A DNA stretch of 56,094 nt from Bacillota bacterium (GCA_023435025.1 JAEYSE010000066.1:1-56094), one strand, 5' to 3'. Numbered from the stretch's first letter, positions 33,776-42,206 are shown. Notes: generated by a model not told the origin, from the letters alone. A program made the numbers and translations.

Positions 33776-33840
33776 ACGGGATAAAGCTGCCGCTTACTGC
33801 GTCGCATAACCGTTACATTATTGAAAAAGGAGGAACAGGT

Positions 33841-34098
33841 ATGATGAATATGGCAGTTCGCAATGTCTCTGCGTTTTTCTTGGTTTTGTTGCTTGCCGTC
33901 GGGGCTGCGGTTGGTATGGGCTTTGTGGTACAATCCCTTGCAAAAAAGAAGGGATACCAGACGAGTTTTGCTTGGGGGTTCTTTTTCGGCGTAGTTGCTC
34001 TTTTGTATTGGGGCTTTGTGCCGGTGCACCCGGATCTTCAGGCGCACATGATCGCGGAAGGCATCAACCGTTCGCGCTTTGCGCCGCGTGGCGATTAG
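33841..34098 (+). CDS. Small membrane protein, duplicate 1
   Basis: 85 residues with two hydrophobic segments (about 11-33 and 43-60) separated by a basic loop QSLAKKKGYQ. AGGAGG lies ahead of the ATG. Residues from GAAVGMGF onward match duplicate 2 in 63 of 65 positions, while the N-termini differ. The stop is TAG exactly where duplicate 2 has CAG, so this copy lacks the last nine residues. No family was recognised; related tiny proteins with a GYQTSFAWGF-type core look like phage-holin-sized membrane proteins only in size. Confidence 0.7.
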   Translation: MMNMAVRNVSAFFLVLLLAVGAAVGMGFVVQSLAKKKGYQTSFAWGFFFGVVALLYWGFVPVHPDLQAHMIAEGINRSRFAPRGD

Positions 34099-34165
34099 CT
34101 GCAGGAACCTTTTCTTGATCGGTTGAGCAACCCTTAGGTTTTCAGCCACACCATGTGCAGCAAAG

Positions 34166-34282
34166 AAGAGGAGTGGGAAACGTCAGTTTCCTCAAAGTAA
34201 AAAAATCAATCGCGACGGCTCGCAGGCTTAGTGTCCGAGGTGTCTCCAGCCGAGGACGCGGTATGCTGGAAAGCGCCGATAC
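34166..34282 (-). repeat. Dispersed repeat, copy B (long form, inverted)
   Basis: Read on the minus strand it gives TATCGGCGCTTT, then GCGTCCTCGGC-GGAGAC-CCTC-GACACTA-GCCTGCG-GCCGTCGCGAT, then a T-run and GGAAACTGACGTTTCCC. The middle block matches copy D at 48739-48864 closely. It lies in the 333-bp gap between the duplicated small genes. Confidence 0.7.
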
Positions 34283-34431
34283 ATTCCGAACATAATGTTT
34301 GAGCTTAGACGGTTCATTGACGCTAGTGGATAAATCCACTCTGAACTTTGGCTAAGTTGGTGACAAAGGCAAGCGCTATAAACGTATACCGCCATATAAG
34401 ATACTGATACGTGAAAAGAAGGGAAAGGGTT

Positions 34432-34707
34432 ATGGCAGCTGTAGGTATTTTTGGCATTTTACTTTGGTTAGTGGTTGTTATCGGTGCCGCAGTCGGCATG
34501 GGCTTTGCGGTACAATCCCTTGCAAAAAAGAAGGGATATCAGACGAGTTTTGCTTGGGGGTTCTTTTTCGGCGTAGTCGCTCTTTTGTATTGGGGCTTTG
34601 TGCCGGTGCACCCGGATCTTCAGGCGCACATGATCGCGGAAGGTATCAATCGTTCGCGCCTTGCGCCGCGTGGCGATCAGCCTCAGGAACCGTTTCTTGA
34701 TCGGTAA
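34432..34707 (+). CDS. Small membrane protein, duplicate 2
   Basis: 91 residues, starting MAAVGIFGILLWLVVVI at 34432 with AAGGGAAAGGG just upstream; GTG at 34411 is a weaker in-frame choice. Two hydrophobic segments flank the basic QSLAKKKGYQ loop. It differs from duplicate 1 at only two positions in the shared 65-residue core and is nine residues longer at the C-terminus (QPQEPFLDR). The near identity of the core with different N-termini suggests recent duplication followed by promoter/N-terminal divergence. Function unknown. Confidence 0.7.
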   Translation: MAAVGIFGILLWLVVVIGAAVGMGFAVQSLAKKKGYQTSFAWGFFFGVVALLYWGFVPVHPDLQAHMIAEGINRSRLAPRGDQPQEPFLDR

Positions 34708-34713
34708 TAGAAA

Positions 34714-34743
34714 ACGCTCCGTTCTTAAAAGAGAGCGGAGCGT
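34714..34743 (+). other. Hairpin after duplicate 2
   Basis: ACGCTCCG (34714-34721) pairs with CGGAGCGT (34736-34743); the T/A-rich loop can pair further. No T-run follows, so termination is uncertain. The element is absent from duplicate 1. Confidence 0.5.
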
Positions 34744-34783
34744 GAGCAACCCTTAGGTTTTTCAGCCATACCATGTGCAGCAA

Positions 34784-34853
34784 AGGAAGGGGAGTGGGGA
34801 AACGTTCGTTTCCACAGCAAATAAATCAAGCGTCGCGCAAAAAGCGCCGATAC
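34784..34853 (-). repeat. Dispersed repeat, copy C (short form, inverted)
   Basis: On the minus strand: TATCGGCGCTTTTTGCGCGACG, T-rich spacer, GTGGAAACGAACGTTTCCCCAC and CCCCTTCCTTT. Like copy A it lacks the middle block. Its right flank (on this strand) is shared with copy B because of the tandem duplication. Confidence 0.65.
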
Positions 34854-34857
34854 AGTG

Positions 34858-34887
34858 ACGCCTCGCTCTCAAATGAGAGCGAGGCGT
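34858..34887. terminator. Strong hairpin after the minus-strand lipoprotein
   Basis: ACGCCTCGCTCTC (34858-34870) and GAGAGCGAGGCGT (34875-34887) form a perfect 13-bp stem with a 4-nt loop, 11 nt beyond the lipoprotein stop codon. There is no clear T-run, so it may be a Rho-independent terminator of weak type or an mRNA 3'-end stabiliser. Confidence 0.6.
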
Positions 34888-34898
34888 TTAGTTCAGTC

Positions 34899-35471
34899 TT
34901 AGCCTACAGGTGCGGGGCTCGGCAGGGAAGTATTGTCCTTGAACGCACGGTACGCAAGGTCAGTTGCAAGATTGGTGAACGCTTCAACATCCACCTTGTC
35001 TTCGGTATACAGCGAAAACTGTACGGGGAGGTACTGCCATCTGGCCAAAGCGCCTGCGTCCTTGTTGGTATTGATGTTGATGATCGCATACCAGTCCATG
35101 CCGTCCACTGCGATGTCGCTGCGCTCGTCAAACTCCGTATATACGCCGGAGATGTCTTCTTCCGTGCCGGTGTTGGCGGAACGGTACGTGTAGGTGACGC
35201 CGTCGAGCGTAAATGTGATTTCCGCTACTTTGTCCCCAATGATACGGTAACTGACGTCGGAAGCGCCTTCGGGCGCGTCGATCTTCACATTAAGCTTTTC
35301 AAAGTCCGCAGCGCTATCCACTTCCACAATGGGATTGGGGATGCCGGTTGCGGGCGATTCGACGGGGGCGGCCGTGGGTTCAACCGGCGGCACCGCATTG
35401 GGCGAGCAGCCGGTTACCGCCAGTAGCGCGGCAAAAGCGAACGATGTTATCAGTAAAATTGTTCTCTTCAT
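34899..35471 (-). CDS. Lipoprotein, unknown function
   Basis: 190 residues with a lipoprotein signal peptide ending in VTGC, a Pro/Ala/Glu/Thr linker and a globular C-terminal domain beginning PIVEVDSAADFEKLNVKI. The VEVxSxxDFExLGxxI-like start is common to a group of clostridial lipoproteins that follow a DUF4367-like pattern; I am not certain of the family. GGAGG lies 9 nt ahead of the ATG at 35471. Possibly extracytoplasmic sensing or binding; no catalytic motif is seen. Confidence 0.7.
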   Translation of the reverse strand: MKRTILLITSFAFAALLAVTGCSPNAVPPVEPTAAPVESPATGIPNPIVEVDSAADFEKLNVKIDAPEGASDVSYRIIGDKVAEITFTLDGVTYTYRSANTGTEEDISGVYTEFDERSDIAVDGMDWYAIININTNKDAGALARWQYLPVQFSLYTEDKVDVEAFTNLATDLAYRAFKDNTSLPSPAPVG

Positions 35472-35549
35472 TTTTCTATCCTCCAAGGTTTCTTGCCTAT
35501 ATAACGTTTGTGGCGCAGGTCAGGTTCCCTGTTCCACCATGTAGCAAGC

Positions 35550-35582
35550 AGAAAGCTGCTCTATAAGAAGGAGCAGCTTTCT
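35550..35582. terminator. Hairpin downstream of the LUD gene
   Basis: AGAAAGCTGCTC (35550-35561) pairs with GAGCAGCTTTCT (35571-35582): 12 bp, 9-nt loop, A/T pairs at the base. It sits about 30 nt after the LUD gene stop and before the lipoprotein gene on the same strand. Confidence 0.6.
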
Positions 35583-35613
35583 TTTGTTTCTATAGGTATG
35601 AAACGGGGCGTTG

Positions 35614-36225
35614 TTAATATCCTAAGCTTTCTTCAACCAATAACACATGCACGTCCTTTACGGCGTTGGTGGGGCGTTCTAGAAGCGCTGTAATATGGCA
35701 CATCCGCTGGGGGGAGTTACAGTCCGAACATTTGCCGGTTATCGCGCAGGGGACATTCAACCCAAGCCGGCGCGCGTTGGGCGGGCAGGCTTCCCGCTTG
35801 ATGCGGTCAATCCCATCCTCATAATTCTCACAGATCTTGTTTTCCCCTGCAATCACCACCACCCGTTTGGGCCCATATATGAGACTGGATACCCGGTTTC
35901 CCGTTCCGTCTATGTTCAAAAGCGCGCCCGATTTCAACACGGCGTTCGCCGAACAGAGGTACACATCCGCTTTCTGCGCCGCCGCGTGAACGGCTGGCAC
36001 CTCTTCTTTTTCACACTTCCAGTGCCAGTAAACGGGGTGGCCCGCTTGAAGCAGCGTTTCATACAGCCCAATGTCGCGCACGGTAACGGAGCCGCCGAAC
36101 CCAACGCTTGCACCTTCTTTAATCAAAGCGAGCGCGGCTTCCTTTGCTGCCTGCGCATCCTTACATATCTGTACCTGAAAGCCGTGCTTTTTCAGGGCTT
36201 CGGCCGCCTGTTCGACTTTAGACAT
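35614..36225 (-). CDS. LUD domain protein (LutC/YkgG-like, DUF162)
   Basis: A 203-residue stand-alone LUD protein. The N-terminal VEQAAEALKKHGFQVQIC helix, the GASVGFGGSVTVRDIGL loop, DVYLCSANAVLKSGALLNIDGTGNR and PKRVVVIAGENKI match the family. LutC is part of the lactate-utilisation complex LutABC, but here no Fe-S partner genes are adjacent, as often in Clostridia, so function is open. A cysteine group near the C-terminus (CAITGKCSDCNSPQRMC) suggests metal or Fe-S binding. The ATG at 36231 abuts AGGAGG; the ATG at 36225 is correctly spaced. Divergent from lepA. Confidence 0.85.
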   Translation of the reverse strand: MSKVEQAAEALKKHGFQVQICKDAQAAKEAALALIKEGASVGFGGSVTVRDIGLYETLLQAGHPVYWHWKCEKEEVPAVHAAAQKADVYLCSANAVLKSGALLNIDGTGNRVSSLIYGPKRVVVIAGENKICENYEDGIDRIKREACPPNARRLGLNVPCAITGKCSDCNSPQRMCHITALLERPTNAVKDVHVLLVEESLGY

Positions 36226-36288
36226 ACGCATCCCTCCTGCCGTTTTTTGTATTGTATCACAAGCAAGCCTTACGGCAAAGCCACTCTC

Positions 36289-36317
36289 TTGCAATTGCCC
36301 CTCCGATACGGTATGAT
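36289..36317 (+). promoter_or_regulatory. Putative lepA promoter
   Basis: TTGCAA (36289-36294), 17-nt spacer, TATGAT (36312-36317), about 43 nt upstream of the lepA start. Confidence 0.65.
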
Positions 36318-36360
36318 CAATGCTGAATACAAATGCCACATAAGGAAAGACGGAGGTACT

Positions 36361-38163
36361 ATGGCCTTTCCGCGGGAACAGATACGTAATTTCTGCATCA
36401 TTGCCCATATCGATCACGGCAAATCGACGTTAGCCGACCGCCTGATGGAGCTGACCGATACCGTATCCAAAAGGGATATGGAGGAGCAGCTGCTCGACAC
36501 CATGGATATTGAGCGTGAGCGCGGCATCACAATAAAAGCGACAGCCGTGCGCATGTTCTATACCCATACAGACGGCAAGCAGTACATGTTCAACCTCATC
36601 GATACGCCGGGCCATGTGGACTTCACCTATGAGGTCAGCCGCGCGCTTGCTGCGTGCGAGGGCGCGCTACTCGTTGTGGATGCCACGCAGGGGATAGAGG
36701 CGCAGACGCTGGCCAATGTATACCTTGCAATTGACAACGGGCTTGAGATCATGCCCGTCATCAATAAAATCGATCTTCCCAGCGCGCAGCCGGAACACAC
36801 CATAAAGGAAATTGAGGACGTCATAGGCATCCCCGCGGAGGACGCGCCGCGTGTATCCGCAAAATCCGGAGAAAACGTGCCCATGGTATTGGCGCAGCTG
36901 GTCGATCTGATCCCTCCGCCCATGGGGGACAGCGAAGCTCCGCTCAAAGCGCTGATATTCGACTGCTATTACGATAATTACAAAGGTGCGGTCAGTTACG
37001 TTCGTGTCAAGGAAGGTACAGTACGCGCGGGCACGCGCGTGCGCATGATGAGTTCCGGACACGAGTTTGATGTCACGGAGGTGGGCGTGTTTACGCCCGG
37101 ACACCGCCCGGTGGAAGAGTTGACAGCGGGCGAGGTTGGCTATATCGCCGCCTCCATAAAAAGCGTGGCGGAAACCAAGGTGGGCGATACCATAACCGAT
37201 GCAGAGAACCCTGCAAAGGAGGCCCTGCCCGGCTACCAGCAGGCACACCCTATGGTGTTTTGCGGCATCTACCCCGCGGACGGCGCACGCTACAACGATT
37301 TGAAGGACGCGCTGGATAAATTAAAGCTAAACGACGCCTCTTTGACCTATGAGCCAGAAACCTCGATCGCGCTGGGCTTCGGGTTCCGCTGCGGGTTCCT
37401 TGGGCTGTTGCACATGGAAATCATACAGGAGCGGCTGGAGCGTGAATTCGACTTGGATCTTGTCACCACCGCACCCAGCGTTATCTATCGCGTCAAGATG
37501 CAGGATGGGGAAGAACGCGTGATCGACAACCCCTCCAACCTTCCCAATCCGACGATGATTGCCTACATGGAAGAACCCATGGTGGACGCGCACATCATGG
37601 CGCCCTCCACCTATGTAGGCACCATTATGGAGCTCTGCCAGGAAAAGCGCGGCATATTCATCAATATGAAGTACATAGAAGAGACGCGCGTCAACATCCA
37701 TTACGAGCTGCCGCTTAACGAAATCATATACGATTTCTTCGATCAGCTCAAATCCCGTTCCCGCGGCTATGCTTCCTTTGATTATGAACTCAAGGAATAT
37801 ATGCGCTCGGATCTTGTGAAGCTTGATTTCCTGTTGAATGGTGATATGTGCGATGCGCTATCCACAATCGTCCACCGGGACAAGGCGTACAACAAAGGCC
37901 GTGCCGTGGCGGAAAAGTTGAAGGACGTTATCCCGCGCCAGCAGTTTGAGATCCCCATACAGGCGGCAATCGGCGGCAAGGTGATCGCCCGTGAAACCGT
38001 TAAGGCCATGCGCAAGGACGTGTTGGCCAAGTGCTATGGCGGCGATATTACGCGCAAAAAGAAGCTGCTGGAAAAACAGAAGGAAGGCAAGAAGCGCATG
38101 CGTCAGGTCGGCTCCGTGGAGGTCCCAAGCGAGGCCTTCATGAGCGTGCTGCGCATTGATTAG
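36361..38163 (+). CDS. lepA: Elongation factor 4 (back-translocating GTPase)
   Basis: Ribosome-binding GTPase EF4. The 600-residue chain has G1 AHIDHGKST (15-23), the switch I region ERGITIKA, G3 DTPGHVDF, G4 NKIDLP, the EF-G-like domains, and the LepA-specific C-terminal domain with KKLLEKQKEGKKRMRQVGSV. GGAGG precedes the ATG at 36361. The open frame continues 222 codons upstream without a stop, but that part runs antisense to the LUD gene and has no homologous look, so it is not coding. It overlaps nothing and is followed two bases later by a SLOG gene. Confidence 0.97.
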   Translation: MAFPREQIRNFCIIAHIDHGKSTLADRLMELTDTVSKRDMEEQLLDTMDIERERGITIKATAVRMFYTHTDGKQYMFNLIDTPGHVDFTYEVSRALAACEGALLVVDATQGIEAQTLANVYLAIDNGLEIMPVINKIDLPSAQPEHTIKEIEDVIGIPAEDAPRVSAKSGENVPMVLAQLVDLIPPPMGDSEAPLKALIFDCYYDNYKGAVSYVRVKEGTVRAGTRVRMMSSGHEFDVTEVGVFTPGHRPVEELTAGEVGYIAASIKSVAETKVGDTITDAENPAKEALPGYQQAHPMVFCGIYPADGARYNDLKDALDKLKLNDASLTYEPETSIALGFGFRCGFLGLLHMEIIQERLEREFDLDLVTTAPSVIYRVKMQDGEERVIDNPSNLPNPTMIAYMEEPMVDAHIMAPSTYVGTIMELCQEKRGIFINMKYIEETRVNIHYELPLNEIIYDFFDQLKSRSRGYASFDYELKEYMRSDLVKLDFLLNGDMCDALSTIVHRDKAYNKGRAVAEKLKDVIPRQQFEIPIQAAIGGKVIARETVKAMRKDVLAKCYGGDITRKKKLLEKQKEGKKRMRQVGSVEVPSEAFMSVLRID

Positions 38164-38165
38164 CC

Positions 38166-38507
38166 ATGAAGGTGGCGGTTATTGGCTCACGTACGCTGTG
38201 GGATGTTGATATTGCAAAGTATATCCCGCCGGAGGCGACAGAGATCATTACCGGCGGCGCATACGGCATAGATACGCTCGCGGAACGGTATGCACAAAGC
38301 CGCAACATCCCCGTACGCGTGTTCCGCCCGGATTACGACGTACTGGGCAAAATGGCCCCGCTAGCCCGGAACGATCAGATCGTGGATGCGGCGGATATGG
38401 TGGTGGCGGTGTGGGACGGCGTTTCCACCGGCACGCGCTACACCATAGGCCGTGCGCAGAGGCTGAATAAACCGGTAAAAATTTATGTTGTGGAACGGGA
38501 TGGCTAA
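38166..38507 (+). CDS. SLOG-family nucleotide-binding protein
   Basis: 113 residues: VAVIGSRTL at the N-terminus, then ITGGAYGIDTLAERYAQ and NDQIVDAADMVVAVWDGVSTGTRYTI. This is the small SLOG fold (YspA/DUF2493-like), which binds nucleotides or related ligands; some members act in conflict systems, others in metabolism. It starts two bases after lepA and probably shares its transcript. Its stop codon forms the loop of a terminator. Ligand unknown. Confidence 0.8.
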   Translation: MKVAVIGSRTLWDVDIAKYIPPEATEIITGGAYGIDTLAERYAQSRNIPVRVFRPDYDVLGKMAPLARNDQIVDAADMVVAVWDGVSTGTRYTIGRAQRLNKPVKIYVVERDG

Positions 38508-38522
38508 CGCCATCCCGTTTTT
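38494..38522 (+). terminator. Terminator overlapping the SLOG-gene stop
   Basis: AACGGGATGGC (38494-38504) pairs with GCCATCCCGTT (38509-38519), loop TAAC containing the stop codon, followed by T5. It also faces the convergent lipoprotein gene. Confidence 0.85.
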
Positions 38523-38546
38523 GCAGTGCTTAATAGATGAATATGG

Positions 38547-39635
38547 CTATTCAACTGCGGCCTTAAGCCGTTCTAAAAAAGCTTTTTGTTCCTCCGTTCC
38601 ATTTTGTAGGCCTTTTTGTACATCCGGGAATATCGTTAACATATCTTTTGCTGTGAGTTGCTCATAGGGATTGAATGCGTTAACCCTGATCGGCAGGGTC
38701 CGCTTCGAAACGCCATTCTCACGGATTTGAAAAACGCCCTGGCTGTCCCGGATATACTGCACCTGCCAATCATCCTCATAATACGTATCTTCTGGAGTGC
38801 GCGCATCCCAATCCACATACTTTTCCGGGTTTACCAGAAGACCACGATAGGTTAGATTCAAGATAAGGGCTCCGCCCTCATACCGGGCGTCCTCCGTACA
38901 CCGGATGTCATAGCCCCAATTGCCCGCGTAATCCGCCCAATGGGAAGCCAGTTGAGACATGTAGGTGAGCGCGTGCCGCCCGTTTGAAACATCGTACCAA
39001 TCCGTCTGCACGCTAAACCGCGCGGAGCCGTGATCGCGCCTGCCTGATACGACGGCATAAACGCCGGATGTATCTGGACCTGTTTGCAACTCAACAAAGC
39101 GGGATTCTGGCGCTTTCAGATAACCCGGCTCCGCGCAGCGGAACCAATCCAGTGAAATCCACTGTTCAGCGTCTTTTGTAAACAGCAGCGCCACGCCTTC
39201 GCCTGAGAAGTTTAGACGCAGAATGGCATACTTTGCTTCGCCTTGAGACCTGAGGAATTGGTTCGTTGCTTCGTTTTCCTGCCGGATGGGCGCCAATGAC
39301 GCATCCGGGGACATAGAACTGGAAAGCCGATCGTCCAGCATCGAAGTATCGACGCCATGCTTTTCAAATAAAACGCGGAGTTGCTGCGCTGTCAGCCATT
39401 GCTCGCCTGAATTGCGCTGCATTTCATAAATCTCCGCAGCCAATGGCAGTTCGAACTGTGGTTCCGGGGATGCAATCGGTCTTAATGGCTGGATCGAGGG
39501 CTGATGCGACGGTATCGATGGGGCCAGGGAGGGAGCGGCTTTTGCCGGAATCACCGTATTGCCGCATGCTATGAGCAGGCACAAACAAAGAATAAGGCCT
39601 AAGCCGCATATCCGTTTCTCAAGGCCTTTGCGCAT
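38547..39635 (-). CDS. Large lipoprotein, unknown function
   Basis: 362 residues. Signal peptide with lipobox LIAC, then a Ser/Pro-rich linker (SLAPSIPSHQPSIQPL) and a folded part from about residue 60. Recurring aromatic residues (DWFRCAEPGY, WADYAGNWGYDIRC, DWQVQYIRD) and no recognised catalytic motif. It lies 48 nt downstream of hemW on the same strand but has no obvious functional link to it. No family recognised. Confidence 0.7.
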   Translation of the reverse strand: MRKGLEKRICGLGLILCLCLLIACGNTVIPAKAAPSLAPSIPSHQPSIQPLRPIASPEPQFELPLAAEIYEMQRNSGEQWLTAQQLRVLFEKHGVDTSMLDDRLSSSMSPDASLAPIRQENEATNQFLRSQGEAKYAILRLNFSGEGVALLFTKDAEQWISLDWFRCAEPGYLKAPESRFVELQTGPDTSGVYAVVSGRRDHGSARFSVQTDWYDVSNGRHALTYMSQLASHWADYAGNWGYDIRCTEDARYEGGALILNLTYRGLLVNPEKYVDWDARTPEDTYYEDDWQVQYIRDSQGVFQIRENGVSKRTLPIRVNAFNPYEQLTAKDMLTIFPDVQKGLQNGTEEQKAFLERLKAAVE

Positions 39636-39683
39636 TGCACGTTCTCCTGTTCTATCCGGGATTATGAATGAAGACGCCGTTTC

Positions 39684-40841
39684 CTACGAATTGGTCTCGC
39701 TTAAAAAATACTGTAGCGCCGTGTTCTGCATATCAAGCCCAGCGCTCGTCAAATACGCGTGCGTCGGAGACAGGGTGAGCCAGCCTTTCCTCATCAGCTT
39801 TTCAATTGCCTGTGGATAGAACGCCTGAAACGGCTTTTGAAACCGCGCTTCAAATTCCGCAAGCGGAATGCCCGCGATTTTCCTCAGCCCCACCATAACG
39901 GTCTCAAACGCTTCCTCCCCATAAGGAATGGATGTGAGCGCCCGTTCCCGCAAAGGCGTTGCAGCTTCCTTCATATAGGAATCCAAATCCGCAGCGTTGC
40001 TCCAACGCGTCCATTGCGGCGCCCCGTGAAAATCGAGGCGCCAGGCCGAATGTGCGCCCGCGCCAAAACCGAGATAGGGGCCGTTTGCCCAGTAATTCAG
40101 GTTGTGGCGGGAAGCATGTCCGCTTTTTGCAAAATTGGAGATCTCATAACGTGCGTAACCCTGGTTTTCAAGATAATCAATGCCCGCGTCCTGCATCCCG
40201 TACACGTCGTCCTCATCGGGCAGCGTTTCGCGTCCTTCCTCGACATCTTCAAATAGCGCTGTGCCTTCCTCTAAAATCAACCCATAGGCCGAAATGTGTT
40301 CGGGGGAAAGCGATACGATCTCGGACAACGTATTAATATAGTCCTCTTTCGTTTGCCCCGGCAGGCCGTGCATGACGTCCACATTGATGTTGTAAAAGCC
40401 CGCCTCGCGCGAACGCCGGAATGATTCTAAAAACGCATCTTTTGTATGGATGCGCCCGATGCGCTTTAACAGCGCATCGCTCATACTTTGCAGGCCAATG
40501 GAAAGCCGGTTGACGCCCGCTTCCTTATACGCCAAAAGCTTCTCGGCATCCAGCGTGCCGGGGTTGCACTCGAACGTAATCTCCGTATCCGGGGCGATGG
40601 AAAAGCCTTCCCTCAACTCTTGTAACAACATTTTGGCCTGATAGCCTGAAAGCAGCGAGGGCGTACCGCCGCCAAAGAACACGGTATCAAACGTCCCCCA
40701 GCCATGCTGCGTAGCCTTGTGGATTTCCCGATGCAGTGCGTCCAGGTAACGTTCCATACGCTCCGGCTGTGCAAGGGAGAAGAAATCGCAATAGCGGCAT
40801 TTTTTTACGCAAAACGGAATATGCACATAAAGCCCGGGCAT
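39684..40841 (-). CDS. hemW: Radical SAM heme chaperone HemW
   Basis: 385 residues. The radical SAM motif CVKKCRYC begins at Cys11 (Cys 11, 15, 18), followed by FFGGGTPSLL and GLQSMSDALLKRIGRIH. The C-terminal region with RYEISNFAKSGHASRHNLNYW and LGFGAGAHS is typical of HemW (formerly taken for an oxygen-independent coproporphyrinogen oxidase). It inserts heme into respiratory proteins in other bacteria. In this window it could serve the b5-like protein of the hydrogenase operon; that is speculation. AAAGGAAA ribosome site. Confidence 0.93.
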   Translation of the reverse strand: MPGLYVHIPFCVKKCRYCDFFSLAQPERMERYLDALHREIHKATQHGWGTFDTVFFGGGTPSLLSGYQAKMLLQELREGFSIAPDTEITFECNPGTLDAEKLLAYKEAGVNRLSIGLQSMSDALLKRIGRIHTKDAFLESFRRSREAGFYNINVDVMHGLPGQTKEDYINTLSEIVSLSPEHISAYGLILEEGTALFEDVEEGRETLPDEDDVYGMQDAGIDYLENQGYARYEISNFAKSGHASRHNLNYWANGPYLGFGAGAHSAWRLDFHGAPQWTRWSNAADLDSYMKEAATPLRERALTSIPYGEEAFETVMVGLRKIAGIPLAEFEARFQKPFQAFYPQAIEKLMRKGWLTLSPTHAYLTSAGLDMQNTALQYFLSETNS

Positions 40842-40884
40842 AAAGTTTCCTTTCTTGCAACAAGGCCGTCAAACTCTCTCTTTA

Positions 40885-40912
40885 TTTATACCATACAATG
40901 GCTATTATGCAA
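40885..40912 (-). promoter_or_regulatory. Putative hemW promoter
   Basis: On the minus strand TTGCAT (40907-40912), 16-nt spacer, TATAAA (40885-40890), about 45 nt upstream of hemW. Confidence 0.6.
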
Positions 40913-41034
40913 AATTCCCGGGTATTCTAAATGTGGAAATGGGCTGTCCGTGGCTCGTTTTCACGCACCGTATTCCGGGCCGAAAAACCCACGCTTTTGT
41001 TTCCACTTTGTCACAATGGAACATTTGCGTTCTA

Positions 41035-41063
41035 TTGACAAAGACTATGGCGAGTGCTATTTT
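41035..41063 (+). promoter_or_regulatory. Promoter of the hrcA heat-shock operon
   Basis: Consensus TTGACA (41035-41040), 17-nt spacer, TATTTT (41058-41063). The CIRCE operator begins 12 nt downstream and covers the expected transcription start. Confidence 0.85.
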
Positions 41064-41075
41064 AATTGTAGTGAT

Positions 41076-41102
41076 TTAGCACTCAATCATATAGAGTGCT
41101 AA
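41076..41102. promoter_or_regulatory. CIRCE operator (HrcA binding site)
   Basis: TTAGCACTC - nine bases - GAGTGCTAA, the perfect inverted repeat bound by HrcA in most Gram-positive bacteria. It lies between the promoter and hrcA, so the operon represses itself and is released on heat shock. Confidence 0.97.
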
Positions 41103-41146
41103 CACCTTTAAACAGGAAAAGCACTGTGGGAAAGGAGGCGTGGCAA

Positions 41147-42190
41147 ATGGAACTTGATGCAAGGAAAATGCGCATTTTGCAGGCGATCATAGACGATTAT
41201 ATCATGACTGCCGCGCCGGTCGGTTCCCGTACCATATCCAAGCGCGCGGACTTTCACGTCTCATCCGCGACCATCCGTAACGAGATGAGCGATTTGGAGG
41301 AGCTTGGGTATCTGGAACAGCCGCACACCTCGGCTGGGCGTATTCCATCCAACAAGGCATATCGGCTCTATGTCAACCACATGATGCAGCGCGCGCAGCT
41401 CAATGAGCAGGAGCGCCGCATGATCCGGGCCTACTTTACAAGCCGCATGGATCAGGTGGAGGGCCTTGTGCGCCAGACGGCCACCGCACTTTCTGAAATC
41501 ACGCGCTATACGGCCATGGTAATGGCGCCTCAGATCGAAACGGTGCGCATCAAGCACATTCAGCTGGTTCAACTGAATGCGGAGCGCGTACTGATGGTAC
41601 TGGTAACCGACAACGGCATGATACGCGATATCATGCTGCGCCTGCCGGAGGGTATGGGCGCCCAGGATTTGGATAAATTCTCAGCCCGCCTGAACAACAT
41701 GCTGCGGGATATGCGGCTGGATCAGGTGGCGGTGGACGAAGTGCTGGGTATGGGGGAGGAAATGGGCGCGGAGCGCGCATTCTTCCATAATATTATGGAA
41801 GCGCTCGAACGGCATGTGCATAGTAACGCGCAGAAAGTGGAGCTTTCGGGCGCTACCAACATCCTGCACTACCCCGAGTACAGCGATATGAACAAGGTGA
41901 AGGGCTTCCTTTCCGCTCTCGAAGGGAAGGATACGCTTTACAGCATGCTTAAAAAGGCTTCGCGGCTGGAGTTTTCCATCTCCATTGGGGAGGAAAATGA
42001 GCCGGACCAATTAAAGGATTGCAGTGTAATCACTGCGACCTACCGCATCGGCAACGAACCGATGGGTTCGTTCGGCATTATTGGGCCCACGCGTATGCGC
42101 TATGGCCGCGTGCTCTCCATACTAGAATACATGCAGCTGAGTCTTTCGGAGGCCCTTGCCGGGCTTTTGGAACAGGACCGGCTTGAATAG
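41147..42190 (+). CDS. hrcA: Heat-inducible transcription repressor HrcA
   Basis: 347 residues. N-terminal winged helix with ILQAIIDDYIMTAAPVGSRTI and the SSATIRNEMSDLEELGYLEQPHTSAGR recognition region typical of HrcA, followed by the GAF-like and inserted domains. It binds CIRCE, found directly upstream. AAAGGAGG stands ahead of the ATG at 41147; the open frame upstream to 41096 begins inside CIRCE and is rejected. First gene of hrcA-grpE-dnaK. Confidence 0.96.
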   Translation: MELDARKMRILQAIIDDYIMTAAPVGSRTISKRADFHVSSATIRNEMSDLEELGYLEQPHTSAGRIPSNKAYRLYVNHMMQRAQLNEQERRMIRAYFTSRMDQVEGLVRQTATALSEITRYTAMVMAPQIETVRIKHIQLVQLNAERVLMVLVTDNGMIRDIMLRLPEGMGAQDLDKFSARLNNMLRDMRLDQVAVDEVLGMGEEMGAERAFFHNIMEALERHVHSNAQKVELSGATNILHYPEYSDMNKVKGFLSALEGKDTLYSMLKKASRLEFSISIGEENEPDQLKDCSVITATYRIGNEPMGSFGIIGPTRMRYGRVLSILEYMQLSLSEALAGLLEQDRLE

Positions 42191-42206
42191 CCAACGGGAG
42201 GAAGTT

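Larger units (their letters stand above)
33745..34768 (+). repeat. Tandem segmental duplication, unit about 580-620 bp
   Basis: The string AGTGGATAAATCCACTCTGA at the 3' end of the ABC exporter gene (33745) recurs at 34325. The following small membrane-protein gene recurs 582 bp later, and the GAGCAACCCTTAGG segment at 34125 recurs at 34744 (offset 619 because a hairpin is present only in copy 2). The second copy starts with the tail of the ABC gene but does not contain the rest, so duplication began within that gene. Confidence 0.85.

Noticed and set aside
35695..36360. 222-codon upstream extension of lepA
   Set aside because: It is an open frame only because the region is GC-rich; it lies antisense to the LUD gene, and the lepA ATG at 36361 has its own ribosome site and promoter.
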